Positions 44,035 through 53,710 are shown, numbered from the stretch's first letter. The stretch is DNA of 64,000 nt from Gammaproteobacteria bacterium (GCA_028284675.1 JANQRI010000030.1:48460-112459); one strand, 5' to 3'. Notes: generated from the sequence alone by a model not told the origin. Numbers and translations are program-made.

Positions 44035-45517
44035 GGTTATCCAGAATATATTGCATCAAAAGTGGTATCGGCCGGCCGGTGGCTCCTTTGTCTTTACCCG
44101 ATTTCCAGGCGGTTCCGGCAATATCCAGATGGGCCCAGGCGAATTTACTGGTAAAGTGGGACAAAAAGCTTGCCGCGGTAATAGTGCCGCCTTCGCGATT
44201 TCCAATATTGGCAATATCAGCAAAATTGCTGCTGAGCTGCTGCTTGTATTCATCAAATAATGGCAATTCCCACGCACGGTCACCGCTGTGCGTACCGGCG
44301 GTTTTCAGGCTGTTAATCAGCTTGGAATTATTGCCCAATAAACCACTGGCATGTCTGCCCAACGCGATTATGCAGGCACCGGTTAAGGTCGCGATATCAA
44401 TCACAGCGGCTGGGTTGTAGCGCTCGATATAGGTCAGTGCATCACAAAGCACCAAACGGCCTTCGGCATCTGTATTAAGAATTTCTATTGTCTTGCCGGA
44501 CATACTGGTAACAATATCCCCGGGCTTTATTGCCATGCCGTCAGGCATATTTTCCGCAGCGGCAACAACGCCGATCAGATTGATCGGCAGTTTTAACTCC
44601 GCGCAGGCGGCAACGGTGCCAAAAACACTGGCCGCGCCGCACATGTCAAATTTCATTTCGTCCATTGCTTGTGCGGGTTTTATTGATATGCCTCCAGTAT
44701 CGAATGTAATACCTTTGCCGATCAATACCAGGGGCTTTTGGCTTTTAGGCCCTTTAAGATGCTCCATAATGATCAATTTGGCCGGCTCCCGGCTGCCTTG
44801 AGAGACCGCCAGTAGTGCCCCCATACCCAGTTGTTTCATATCGTTTTCGGTTAGCACGTTTGTTTTCAGGCCTTTATATTCACGCTGCATGGCTTTCGCT
44901 TCTTTGGCCAGATAACTCGGGGTGCATATATTGGCCGGCAGATTACCCAGGGTTTTTGCACGGTTAAGGCCATTGCCGGTCGCCAGACCCTGTGTTACCG
45001 CCAGCTGATTGCGTTGCAGTGCCTCGCGGGAAAGCTGTGCGAATATCAATTTCTGCAGGGCTTTTTTAGGTTTCGTTTTGAGGGTTTTGTATTTATCAAA
45101 GCGGTATAGCGCGTCTTCTATTGCGATAGCCGCGGTGCGGGTATGCCAGGCTGAGTCAAAACCGGCAACCCGGATTTCGCTTAAATATGACACCGCATCC
45201 CGGCTGCCGCCGTTGACTAACTGCTTGGCTGCGGCGGACCAGATGGTTTGATAATCGGATATTTTGGTTCTTTTAGGTTTGCCGCAACCGACCAGCAGTA
45301 CACGCTGTGCAGCGATATTCGGTACTTCATAAATAAACATCGTATGCCCGGCTTTGCTGTTAAAATCCCCTTTTTTAAGTGTATTGGAAATATAGCCAGC
45401 ACTTTTTTTGTCTGTGATTTCCGCCGCCGGGCTGAGTTTATTATTTTCATATACGCCAATTACCAGACAGTCTGTTTTTACTGTTTCAGGCTGGGTGCAT
45501 TTCACGCTATAGTCCAT
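44018..45517 (-). CDS. pepA: Leucyl aminopeptidase (cytosol aminopeptidase)
   Basis: A 499-residue M17 aminopeptidase that uses two metal ions. It has GKGITFDTGGISIKP, DMCGAASVFG and the signature NTDAEGRLVLCDAL, so the metal and catalytic residues (Lys, Asp, Glu, Arg) are present. In E. coli PepA also acts as a DNA-binding protein for carAB and XerCD at cer. It is divergent from lptF, 238 bases away, the conserved arrangement. Confidence 0.97.
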   Translation of the reverse strand: MDYSVKCTQPETVKTDCLVIGVYENNKLSPAAEITDKKSAGYISNTLKKGDFNSKAGHTMFIYEVPNIAAQRVLLVGCGKPKRTKISDYQTIWSAAAKQLVNGGSRDAVSYLSEIRVAGFDSAWHTRTAAIAIEDALYRFDKYKTLKTKPKKALQKLIFAQLSREALQRNQLAVTQGLATGNGLNRAKTLGNLPANICTPSYLAKEAKAMQREYKGLKTNVLTENDMKQLGMGALLAVSQGSREPAKLIIMEHLKGPKSQKPLVLIGKGITFDTGGISIKPAQAMDEMKFDMCGAASVFGTVAACAELKLPINLIGVVAAAENMPDGMAIKPGDIVTSMSGKTIEILNTDAEGRLVLCDALTYIERYNPAAVIDIATLTGACIIALGRHASGLLGNNSKLINSLKTAGTHSGDRAWELPLFDEYKQQLSSNFADIANIGNREGGTITAASFLSHFTSKFAWAHLDIAGTAWKSGKDKGATGRPIPLLMQYILDNHVDAG

Positions 45518-45755
45518 AATTTCTCCTGTATACGCATTTCCATGCCTTGGTTTAGAGTAACTGGCCGGGAAGTGATAATGTTAAATTTTTTACTTAAGTT
45601 TTTGAAATTAAACTGATTTTTTAGTGTTATATTTAAAGGCAAAGCAGCCGGTTTATCACAGTCAGGAAATTGCCTTTTCATTTTCATTGTATCGCCATGG
45701 GCAGACTATAACATGAGATGTTGGCGGTTCAACTGCCGTAAGTGATTGCATAATT

Positions 45756-46850
45756 ATGCTCAAAATCATTGATAAATATTTATTGAAAGAATGCGCTTTG
45801 GCAACCCTGGGGGTAATCGCAGTGCTGCTGTTGATTATGCTAGGTAATACATTTGTACGGATTTTGGGGGATGTGGCTGAAAACAAGTTATCCAGTGATG
45901 CATTGTGGCCGATGCTGGTGATCAGCTCGATACACTACCTGGTTATCCTGTTGCCGATTGGCCTTTATCTGGGCATTTTGTTTGGTATGGGCCGTTTATA
46001 CAAAGACAGTGAAATGGCCGCAATGTCCGCCTGTGGAATCGGTACCGCACAACTATACCGTCCGGTCGTCGCGCTGGCCGTGCCATTGGCGTGTGTAACC
46101 GCCGTTCTGTCCTTATATCTTGCACCCTGGGCGGCATCGCAGCAGGATAAGATCAAGCACCGCTCCGAGTCACGCTCTGAATTAAGCGGTTTGGTCGCGG
46201 GGCAGTTTAATGAGTCCGGAAACGGAAGCCAGACAATTTTTTTTGAACGCCTGTCCAGCGATGGCCGTCAGATGCGGGAGGTCTTTGCCCATAGTGAGAC
46301 GAAGCAGGAGATCTCAGTTCAGGTGGCGTCCAGTGCGGTTCGTATACAAAAGGAGGGGGAAGATCCGTATGTATTGTTTCAGCGGGGCACGACGTACACC
46401 GGTAATCCCGGTCGCCTGGATTATCGTGTTGCTGATTTTGACAGTTACGGTGTCAGGATAGAGCAGGGGCCGTTGCCGGCACTACAATCCCGGATCAGTT
46501 CTAAATCGACACTGGCATTGCTGAGAGCTGATGACCTTAAGTCTGTTGCGGAATGGCATTGGCGCCTGGCGATTCCAACGGTATGCCTGCTATTGGCGCT
46601 GCTGGCATTACCGTTGAGCTACACAACACCACGAAAAGGGCGCTATGCAAAACTGGGTATTGGAATCGTTATTTATATCGTTTATTCAAATATATTGAGC
46701 CTGGGCAGGGCCTGGCTGGAGAGAGATCAAATACCATCCTGGTTGGGTCTGTGGTGGGTCCATGGTTTGTTGTTGGTTGGCCTGGCCGGCTTAATAATGC
46801 AGCATGAGCGCATCGGTTTATTTGCACCGCGTAGCCGGGTATCGACATGA
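45756..46850 (+). CDS. lptF: LPS export permease LptF
   Basis: A 364-residue inner-membrane permease, half of the LptB2FG extractor that moves lipopolysaccharide to LptC. Helices at both ends enclose a periplasmic jellyroll domain (about residues 135-255). The start LKIIDKYLLKECALATLGV and the coupling helix region LYKDSEMAAMSACGIG are typical. The stop overlaps the lptG start by ATGA. Confidence 0.96.
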   Translation: MLKIIDKYLLKECALATLGVIAVLLLIMLGNTFVRILGDVAENKLSSDALWPMLVISSIHYLVILLPIGLYLGILFGMGRLYKDSEMAAMSACGIGTAQLYRPVVALAVPLACVTAVLSLYLAPWAASQQDKIKHRSESRSELSGLVAGQFNESGNGSQTIFFERLSSDGRQMREVFAHSETKQEISVQVASSAVRIQKEGEDPYVLFQRGTTYTGNPGRLDYRVADFDSYGVRIEQGPLPALQSRISSKSTLALLRADDLKSVAEWHWRLAIPTVCLLLALLALPLSYTTPRKGRYAKLGIGIVIYIVYSNILSLGRAWLERDQIPSWLGLWWVHGLLLVGLAGLIMQHERIGLFAPRSRVST

Positions 46851-47908
46851 GGATACTGGATTTTTATATTGCGCGGGTCGTGATCGGCGGCACTCTCGGG
46901 GCGTTGGCGGTTTTAACCGCACTGGATACGATTTTTGCATTGATTGATGAGTTTGAAGATGTAGGAAAGGGCGCCTATGGTCATATTGATGCATTATTTT
47001 ATATGGCAATGACGATGCCGGGCCGTGTTTATGAATTATTTCCTGCTGCAGTTTTAGTTGGAAGCCTGTTGAGCCTGGGCGCAATGGCGGGAAATAGCGA
47101 GCTGATTGTAATGCGGGCCGCCGGTGTTTCAGTCAAACGTATTGTGCGTTCTGCGGTACAGGCAGGGTTGGTGTTAATGATTTTGGTCGCGGTAATTGGT
47201 GAGTTTATGTTGCCGGTTGCTGAGCGTTATGCGCAATCTTTGCAGTCACGTAAGCAGGGCTTGCAGGTCTCCCAGGTTTTGGGTGGTTTTTGGGTTCGGG
47301 ATGCGTCGCAGTTTGTGCGTATCGGTAAATTGTATCCGAATTTAAACTTACAGGATGTGCATATTCACCGTTTGGCGGATGATACAGGCCTTGAATCGGT
47401 GACTTACGCGGCTTCGGCAATTCAGCGTGAGGGTTACTGGGAATTACGTGACGTGTATCGCACACGTTTTGACGGACAGCATATACGGCAGGAAGTACAG
47501 GGTATTGAGCGCTGGCCTACTGTGCTCAACCCGAAGATTTTTGATATTCTGAGTGTCGATGTCGATATGATGTCGGCAAGTGAAATTTACGGGTATGTTG
47601 ATTACCTGGAGCGTAATAATCTGGATGCAGCCACATACCGTTTGGCTTTTTGGTTAAAAGTGATCACGCCGCTATCCTGTATTGTGATGATGCTGGTGGT
47701 TTTGCCTTTCGTGTTTGGTGCGTTAAGGTCGGTCAGTGCCGGGCAGTTGCTGGTGGTCGGTATACTGTTGGGTTTGTCTTTCTATATTTTGATTCAAATA
47801 GCATCCAGGGTTGGGCAAATTTATGGGGTCCCGCCTTTTATCAGCGCATCTTTTCCGGTGTTATGTTTTGCCGCGATTGGCCTGATTGGTTTGGGGAAGG
47901 TCAAATAA
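46847..47908 (+). CDS. lptG: LPS export permease LptG
   Basis: A 353-residue partner of LptF. The start ILDFYIARVVIGGTLGALAV, the coupling helix MAGNSELIVMRAAGVSVKRI and the C-terminal helices are clear. The periplasmic jellyroll domain spans about residues 135-260. It overlaps lptF by four bases, so the two are made in equal amounts. dsbB follows after 77 bases. Confidence 0.96.
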   Translation: MRILDFYIARVVIGGTLGALAVLTALDTIFALIDEFEDVGKGAYGHIDALFYMAMTMPGRVYELFPAAVLVGSLLSLGAMAGNSELIVMRAAGVSVKRIVRSAVQAGLVLMILVAVIGEFMLPVAERYAQSLQSRKQGLQVSQVLGGFWVRDASQFVRIGKLYPNLNLQDVHIHRLADDTGLESVTYAASAIQREGYWELRDVYRTRFDGQHIRQEVQGIERWPTVLNPKIFDILSVDVDMMSASEIYGYVDYLERNNLDAATYRLAFWLKVITPLSCIVMMLVVLPFVFGALRSVSAGQLLVVGILLGLSFYILIQIASRVGQIYGVPPFISASFPVLCFAAIGLIGLGKVK

Positions 47909-47985
47909 ACGGCGCCTGCATTCTGGCAGTTGCTTGAAGCAGGCAACAATAGGTGTCTTAAGTGCAATTAACTTGAGGAAACAGA

Positions 47986-48501
47986 ATGAATATTTTTTTA
48001 CGCTTCATTAATCCTGATGCAGGGTTTCGTCTGTGGTTTTTATTAGGCGCGTTGGTCTGTGTAGTGTTACTCGGCATAGCGTTTTATTTTGAATATGTTT
48101 TAGGTCTGGAGCCCTGTCCTCTATGTGCAGTGCAAAGATTTTTGGTGATGATTCTCGGCGTGCTTGGTTTTGCCGGGTTTCTGCACAACCCGAGTAAGTT
48201 TGGCACGCGTATTTATGCCGGTCTGGGTTTATTATTTACATTGGCCGGGCTTATCGTGACAGGCCGTCATATATGGCTACAGAACTTGCCCAGCGACCAG
48301 GTCCCGGATTGTGGCCCGGGTCTGGAGTTTATATTACAGACTTTTCCGTTGTTTGAAGCTTTGGAGTTGATCTTTAAGGGCTCGGGCGAGTGTGCGGAAG
48401 TACAATGGGTGTTTCTTGGTCTGACGATACCGGGCTGGACGTTCGTGATATTCAGTATTATGTTGCTGGCATTTCTTTATATGTTATTCAGGCGTGTGTA
48501 A
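47986..48501 (+). CDS. dsbB: Disulfide bond formation protein DsbB
   Basis: A 171-residue inner-membrane protein with four helices that reoxidises DsbA and passes electrons to quinone. The first cysteine pair is CPLC (C44, C47), and the second is C109 and C136 in the periplasmic loop. TTGAGGAAACAGA before the ATG is a good ribosome binding site. A 6-bp inverted repeat (GCCTGC 47914-47919, GCAGGC 47939-47944) lies upstream without a T run. It converges on the HD gene 18 bases away. Confidence 0.95.
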   Translation: MNIFLRFINPDAGFRLWFLLGALVCVVLLGIAFYFEYVLGLEPCPLCAVQRFLVMILGVLGFAGFLHNPSKFGTRIYAGLGLLFTLAGLIVTGRHIWLQNLPSDQVPDCGPGLEFILQTFPLFEALELIFKGSGECAEVQWVFLGLTIPGWTFVIFSIMLLAFLYMLFRRV

Positions 48502-48519
48502 GTCTGAGCCGGTGGTTTT

Positions 48520-49521
48520 TTAAGCTGATGTAAGCTTACCCGCTATAATCGGCTGAACCTGTTCAAATGGAAATACCGTTTCACCGTAATTCCCTGGCAA
48601 TTGTCTGCGCAGCCTGTTGATATTATTCTTGTTGATTAAATTTTCAATGTAACGGATATTGTTTTCTATTTTTTCGATATACAGATTTGTGCCGTCGAAA
48701 AAGGCTGAGGCGTATCTGAATACACCCTGGAAATGGTTCTCAAGTTTTTTACGCACGTAAAGCCGGTAAAAACTCGGAGTGTTATACAGCAACTCATAAG
48801 CGGAAGTATATGCAGGCACCGGCATGCTGCGTTGTATCACAGGCTTTGCTGCCAAAATCATTTCAGGGAACAGGCGGTCACGGCATTTTTCGATATAACA
48901 GCGATCGGCCATTTGCGTGATCAGGTCTGCGGTGGCAACCATGTCACCGATTAAGCGATCTTTTGGGTTGCTGATCGCGATTTCATCTTCAGGTATTTCA
49001 TAACCGGTCAAATGCACGATTTCTCCGGCTGTTTCGCAAATATCACTTAAGCCGATGGATGGTAAATGTGTCCGCATAAAGGCAGCGCCTCTGGAGACAT
49101 GGGAGCTTGTGTATTCCGCGCCGTTATCAGTGCTGCTGTCATCAGTTTTACGAATGTAGCCGGCATCATGAAACAATGCCGTTACAATACCCAGCAGCAT
49201 TTGTTTCACACTCAGGTCGCCATGTACGGCCTGATAACCTTTAAGCAGGCGCGTGGTTGTCAGCGTGATATCGAGGCTATGCTGGATATCATGGTAGATT
49301 GTGTCGCAGGCGAGGTAGCCCGGATATTTTCCGTGATAAAGCTGATCGAATAACTGAAATGCCTGTTCAATGTTGCCGGTATCAACACCTGGAAAAATAT
49401 GGCTGTATATTGAGATAACGGTGGACTTAACTGATTCCACATCAGTCACATTGGTAGACCCTGTTATATCAAGGGTGTTTAATCCATCGCCTATATTGGC
49501 GGCATTATTGGAACGGGACAT
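48520..49521 (-). CDS. HD-domain phosphohydrolase, PDE-like
   Basis: A 333-residue soluble protein with an HD/PDEase fold. The block DTIYHDIQHSLDI (H77, H81) resembles the start of class I cyclic nucleotide phosphodiesterases (YHNxxHAxD). The HD dyad itself follows in ALFHDAGYIR (H118, D119), and a later Asp stands in MVATADLITQMAD. The metal site may be complete. No sensor domain is visible. The substrate, a cyclic or linear nucleotide or other phosphate, is unknown. It follows the vWA gene by 69 bases on the same strand and may belong to the same unit. Confidence 0.72.
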   Translation of the reverse strand: MSRSNNAANIGDGLNTLDITGSTNVTDVESVKSTVISIYSHIFPGVDTGNIEQAFQLFDQLYHGKYPGYLACDTIYHDIQHSLDITLTTTRLLKGYQAVHGDLSVKQMLLGIVTALFHDAGYIRKTDDSSTDNGAEYTSSHVSRGAAFMRTHLPSIGLSDICETAGEIVHLTGYEIPEDEIAISNPKDRLIGDMVATADLITQMADRCYIEKCRDRLFPEMILAAKPVIQRSMPVPAYTSAYELLYNTPSFYRLYVRKKLENHFQGVFRYASAFFDGTNLYIEKIENNIRYIENLINKNNINRLRRQLPGNYGETVFPFEQVQPIIAGKLTSA

Positions 49522-49590
49522 GATTGGGTCTCAAAATATTAAATAAGGTTTCAGCCTATAGAAAGTAATATTGCTTGGCATCTTGAAAAA

Positions 49591-50262
49591 TCAGCGTAGC
49601 CTTTCGATGTATTCGGGAATTTTCAGCGGGTCGATAATCACTTCCCAGGCGTTCGCACCGCTTTTAAGCACACGTTTCTCCCAGCTTGCAAGCCGGTCGC
49701 GGTACAGCTTTGGATCACTGCTGTCTGGTGAAAGTTTAATGACGTTCATTGCGGCAATATTAATGCCTTCAAATTCATTTTCATCAAAGTTGCGTTTAAA
49801 GCCTTCTTTCAGTTCTTCGCGCATATCGCTAAATACAATAATCGACTGATTGCCCGAGCCGGTTTTCTTCAGATAGTCGGTGCATAGCATCATCGCGCCG
49901 CTGATATCGGTAAACCTCGCCTGGCCTCCGGTTTTCGCATACTCATCAAGCTTGGTTGCAAATGCGAGTTTTTGCCGGTTGGCTTTGGATGGAGTGTAGT
50001 CCAGTGTCAGGCTGGCTTTCAGGTTTTGCTCATCATAACTATTGCTGTCAATTGTAATAAAGAACAGACTGTCACCCGGTGACATTTGCGGTACGATGCC
50101 GGCTTTGACTATTTTTATAACGTTTGGTTTTTCATCGGCATAGGTTCCGGAAATATCCATCAGTGCACATATTGCGGTTTCGTGCCGTTTGTTATCACCG
50201 CATGCAGAACAAACCAAACTCAGTGCAATGATGATAAAAGCGCGTATGTTATTCATATCCAT
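49591..50262 (-). CDS. vWA-domain putative lipoprotein
   Basis: A 223-residue protein that starts MDMNNIRAFIIIALSLVCSAC, a signal peptide with an atypical lipobox (Cys at -3), so lipid attachment at the second Cys is likely but not certain. The remainder is vWA-like: ALMDISGTYAD (D36, S38, T40 would be a metal-ion site of DxSxT type), then TDISGAMML and SIIVFSDMREEL. ATG 50262 has AAGG seven bases upstream and comes after the stop of the previous gene; longer starts would overlap that gene and add no meaningful sequence. It is 22 bases after the coiled-coil gene, so they form an operon. Confidence 0.72.
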   Translation of the reverse strand: MDMNNIRAFIIIALSLVCSACGDNKRHETAICALMDISGTYADEKPNVIKIVKAGIVPQMSPGDSLFFITIDSNSYDEQNLKASLTLDYTPSKANRQKLAFATKLDEYAKTGGQARFTDISGAMMLCTDYLKKTGSGNQSIIVFSDMREELKEGFKRNFDENEFEGINIAAMNVIKLSPDSSDPKLYRDRLASWEKRVLKSGANAWEVIIDPLKIPEYIERLR

Positions 50263-50284
50263 TTTTAAGCCTTTATTTTTATGG

Positions 50285-51700
50285 TTATCTGCCGGCGCCG
50301 CTGTTTTGCAGTTTTCCACGGTTGCTTGCGAGACTGCCGATCTTTGTTGGTATGATGATGTATGCATCATATAGATGAATAATTATCTTGATAATATATT
50401 CGATCAGGAACGCCAGCATTCTGCACAGGCTCGCAAAGGTATTTACCAGCAGTATTAACAGTTTTCTGAATGCGTGTTGACTGCTTTCTATAAAAACTTC
50501 AAGCGGCATTGCGACCAGCGCCAGAACCCAGGGGAGTACAAATCCCAGGATGGCCTGGCCCGTCACCGTTATCTGTGATGCGCCCTGACTCGCAACCGCC
50601 GCGGATGAACCGGCCAGTGCCTGATTCGCAGCGGTCTTTGCTTCGGTAAGCATTTCCCTGAGAACCCCCAGTGATGCTTCCGCGCAGGCGAACAAAAACA
50701 GGAAAAACAACGAAGCATATAAAATCAAGCGTCGCTTATTGCGCTCCATCGTGCCAATTTGCGGAATGATGTTTGTGATGCCCAGTGCATCCATTATAAA
50801 TACACCTAAAAACACTTCTATTAAAATAATCACCAGTGCGGAAAAGTCCGATACCGGCATACCGAGAAAACGGGAGCCGTCATTCATCAGTTCCGACATC
50901 GGCAGTGCGATCAAGCGGAAGTTAACAAACGCGCCTACGGCGGCAACTACCATAATTATGGACGAAAAAATAAAAAGCTTGTTTGCTCGAGAGGCAAGTG
51001 TATCGATCGAGTCCTGGTCGCCTTTGCTGATTTTTTCAAATTGCGTCATATGCTTGTCAATTCTGTTGGTGGTGTCCAATACAGAGCCAACCAGTTCACC
51101 GACTTCTTTCAGCTGTTTGGAAATGCTTTTCCATACCGGTGCCATGCTGGATAAAATTTTATGCCGTTTGGATGTGGTGTTACGCAATTCTGTAAGCGCA
51201 CGTTTTTCACCGTCAACGGCGGATTTGTGAATTTCGCTCAGCATTTTTTCGATAACACGATCGCCCGAAGAGCCCTGTACTTTTGCGATTGAAGCAACAG
51301 CCTCGTTCCAGCCCGGAGCCTCGGGGGTTGCCTGGCCACAGTCTTTATAGTCAGTCTCGATCTTACTGATGCTATCATCCAGTTTGCGCTGCAGCGCGGG
51401 GTAGTTGGACAGGTGTTTGGTGTAACTCATCTCAACACGCTGAAACTCCTCCTGTAATTTTTGTTTTGCATCACCGATTCCGGATTCCAGCAGCACTTTA
51501 CGGTCACGTTCCCGCATTTTCTCTGCGAGTTGTTTGGCGCTGTCCGCCATTTTTTTCAAGCCGCCTGATGTGCCTTCAAGCAGAGCTTCGAAAGCCTTAT
51601 GAATCGGTTCGCGGGCAATCCATAGAAAAAGCATGGTTACGAGCAGAAGCACGACGATTGATAAGCCGGGCATTTCGGGCCAGAAATACAGGGTTTCCAT
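50285..51700 (-). CDS. Large coiled-coil membrane protein, unknown
   Basis: A 471-residue membrane protein that I do not recognise. One N-terminal helix (about residues 12-28), a long charged coiled coil (about 35-240, for example KKMADSAKQLAEKMRERDRK), then five or six helices (about 241-262, 286-306, 325-344, 383-406 and 412-450). AAGGAG seven bases upstream of the ATG is an excellent ribosome binding site. The vWA lipoprotein gene follows after 22 bases. It might form an oligomer or channel with a large coiled-coil domain; this is inference. It is not similar to ExbB/MotA. Confidence 0.7.
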   Translation of the reverse strand: METLYFWPEMPGLSIVVLLLVTMLFLWIAREPIHKAFEALLEGTSGGLKKMADSAKQLAEKMRERDRKVLLESGIGDAKQKLQEEFQRVEMSYTKHLSNYPALQRKLDDSISKIETDYKDCGQATPEAPGWNEAVASIAKVQGSSGDRVIEKMLSEIHKSAVDGEKRALTELRNTTSKRHKILSSMAPVWKSISKQLKEVGELVGSVLDTTNRIDKHMTQFEKISKGDQDSIDTLASRANKLFIFSSIIMVVAAVGAFVNFRLIALPMSELMNDGSRFLGMPVSDFSALVIILIEVFLGVFIMDALGITNIIPQIGTMERNKRRLILYASLFFLFLFACAEASLGVLREMLTEAKTAANQALAGSSAAVASQGASQITVTGQAILGFVLPWVLALVAMPLEVFIESSQHAFRKLLILLVNTFASLCRMLAFLIEYIIKIIIHLYDAYIIIPTKIGSLASNRGKLQNSGAGR

Positions 51701-52027
51701 AGTGATGCTCCTTAAGTGATTTTGGGTCGCGTATTGTTGTTTATCGGTGTTGTATTATAGTTCTTTATAGACGAATAGCCGTGTTTTACGCTGGGTTTTG
51801 TAAAACGGTGCCTCGTCGGTATGTGTGTATACTGATTATAAATCAGCACCCCATCCAACAAGCGGCAGTAGCGTAATTTGCTGAAGCAAAGTTTTTATTT
51901 TGGTTTTGTCGCTCTTCCTTTAGCGCCGGTTAAACTAGAGAGAATAAACGGTCAAAAACTACGCTAGTAATAGTACCTGCGTTGTGCCTGAATTACTGTG
52001 ATGCATTACAGAAAATGCTGAACTGGA
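51701..52027. other. Intergenic region between RDD gene and coiled-coil gene
   Basis: About 327 bases without a convincing gene; it holds the promoter of the coiled-coil/vWA unit. A 5-bp hairpin TTTGC (51877-51881) / GCAAA (51886-51890) followed by GTTTTTATTTT looks like a weak terminator on the plus strand, but no plus-strand gene ends before it. Reading frames crossing 51982-52167 are shadows. Confidence 0.4.
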
Positions 52028-52483
52028 TCATTCAGAAACCGGTTTTTTTTGGGGTAAATAGACAACTGTCTGTGTTTTTGACAGTCGCTCATGCCAGCCC
52101 TGTCGTTGCGGGTCAAATGGGCTCCACAGATTGGCTGCTCCCAGCAGTGCGGTGCAGAATCGAATAAATGACTGTTTCAGGTCCAATGGCTTGCCTTCCA
52201 GGCTTGTGACACGGATTTTCCAGGTGGTCATCCCCAGTGTTTGTCCGCCATGAGTCCAGTGCCAGGCATAAAATGTAAATGCGACCGCGAGCAGATAGAG
52301 CAAAAACAGAAGGTTTTTGACTGTCTCTAAAGACGTACCGTCACGCAGTGCACCGCCATTCAACATAACCGGTGGTATCGCAGCAAGCATTAGGATTGCG
52401 GTAAGTAAAAGTGTGTCATACACCATTGCGCCGATACGTCTGAGTAAACCGGCCGGTTGACCGTTTTTTATTTTTGTCGCCAT
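52028..52483 (-). CDS. RDD-family membrane protein
   Basis: A 151-residue inner-membrane protein with three helices. The RDD signature is RRIGAMVYDTLLLTAILML (Arg, Asp), and the last block is GMTTWKIRVTSLEGKPLDLK. Some RDD proteins exchange Na+ and H+; most are uncharacterised. Its start overlaps the moeA stop in TAATG, so the two genes are cotranscribed. Confidence 0.88.
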   Translation of the reverse strand: MATKIKNGQPAGLLRRIGAMVYDTLLLTAILMLAAIPPVMLNGGALRDGTSLETVKNLLFLLYLLAVAFTFYAWHWTHGGQTLGMTTWKIRVTSLEGKPLDLKQSFIRFCTALLGAANLWSPFDPQRQGWHERLSKTQTVVYLPQKKPVSE

Positions 52484-53706
52484 TAATGGAATTCGGTAAA
52501 CGGTATGATGCGCACCGGTGTGCCGGGCTGTACATCGCCGGAATCGGCTGGTAACACAATCAGGCAGTTTGCCTGGGCCATTGAACTCAGGCGATGCGAT
52601 TCCTGAAGCCCGCTGCCTGTAACGCTCAGGCTGCCATCGGGTTCGGTTTTAAAAATACCCCGCTGGTAGTCTTCGCGCCCTGGTTTTTTTCTTAACAAAC
52701 CGGTGCAGCTGGCGTTAAGCTGCAATGGCATTTTGGGTGTTTCTCCCATCAGGCGGCGTAATGCGGGCAGTACAAAAATATAGAAAGTGACCATTACGGA
52801 TACCGGATTACCCGGCAGGCCAAAGAACCAGCTGTTTTGAAAACGGCCGAAGGTCAGAGGTTTACCTGGCTTCACCGCAACCTTTGAAAAATAACACTCG
52901 CCGAGTTCATGCAATAAATTCCCAATATGATCGGCATCGCCAACCGAAACACCGCCTGAACTGATAATAACATCCATTGAGTCACCGGCTTGTTGAAATA
53001 CTTGTTCGATCGTGTCGGGATTGTCTCTGACGACACCAAAGTCAGTGATTTGAATGCCGGGGCGTTGCAGTAGTCCGGACAGTGTGTAGCGGTTGCTGTT
53101 ATATATTTCACCGTATGCGAGCGTTTCGCCGGGTATTTTCAGTTCATCGCCATTATTGATGATGCCGATATTGATTTCTCTGAAAACCCGAACATGTGTG
53201 ATACCGGTAGATGCCAATACACCCAGGTCTGCAGCGGAAAGACGCTGTCCACGTGTTGATATGATTTTGCCTTCCTTTATATCACTGCCTGCATCACGCA
53301 CATTTCGACCGGGCTCCGGAGGCGCAGTGAAATGGATTTTATTATTTTCCACGGTGACATTCTCCTGAATCACCACGCTGTCGGTATCCGGCGGCAAGGC
53401 TGCACCGGTCATGATACGCACACATTCTCCAGTACCGACTTGCCCGGTGAATGGTTTGCCGGCATAGGCATTGCCGATAATGCTTAGCTGCTCCAATTGA
53501 TCCGGGATGGCTTTAAACGCAAACCCGTCCATCGCCGAGTTTCGATGCGGCGGTACATTAATTTTTGATATTACATCCTCAGCCAGGACCCGTTGCAGGG
53601 CCTGCTCCAGCGGCAGGGTTTCGGTTTCCGAAACCGCGGTAACGCGTGATGTAATTTCGGTATGTGCATCGGAAACGCTTAGCAAATGTGAAGTCTTTTG
53701 TCGCAC
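52483..53706 (-). CDS. moeA: Molybdopterin molybdenumtransferase MoeA
   Basis: A 407-residue enzyme that inserts molybdate into adenylated molybdopterin. Recognised by PPHRNSAMDGFAFK, the second domain with IISSGGVSVGDAD and VKPGKPLTFG, and FFGLPGNPVSVMVTF. It starts at GTG 53706, four bases after the mobB stop. mobB, moeA and the RDD gene make a three-gene operon. Confidence 0.96.
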   Translation of the reverse strand: MRQKTSHLLSVSDAHTEITSRVTAVSETETLPLEQALQRVLAEDVISKINVPPHRNSAMDGFAFKAIPDQLEQLSIIGNAYAGKPFTGQVGTGECVRIMTGAALPPDTDSVVIQENVTVENNKIHFTAPPEPGRNVRDAGSDIKEGKIISTRGQRLSAADLGVLASTGITHVRVFREINIGIINNGDELKIPGETLAYGEIYNSNRYTLSGLLQRPGIQITDFGVVRDNPDTIEQVFQQAGDSMDVIISSGGVSVGDADHIGNLLHELGECYFSKVAVKPGKPLTFGRFQNSWFFGLPGNPVSVMVTFYIFVLPALRRLMGETPKMPLQLNASCTGLLRKKPGREDYQRGIFKTEPDGSLSVTGSGLQESHRLSSMAQANCLIVLPADSGDVQPGTPVRIIPFTEFH

Positions 53707-53710
53707 AGGC

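Noticed and set aside
43776..44420. Plus-strand 214-residue frame opposite pepA and holC
   Set aside because: Overlaps two certain genes on the other strand and has no domain or start signal.
47914..47944. Terminator between lptG and dsbB
   Set aside because: A 6-bp stem without a T run; dsbB may be cotranscribed instead.
50263..50370. Longer start for the vWA gene, overlapping the coiled-coil gene by 86 bases
   Set aside because: The first 36 residues are polar and would bury the signal peptide; ATG 50262 has a ribosome binding site and avoids the overlap.
51877..51896. Plus-strand terminator TTTGC/GCAAA with T run
   Set aside because: Only five base pairs, and no plus-strand gene ends upstream.
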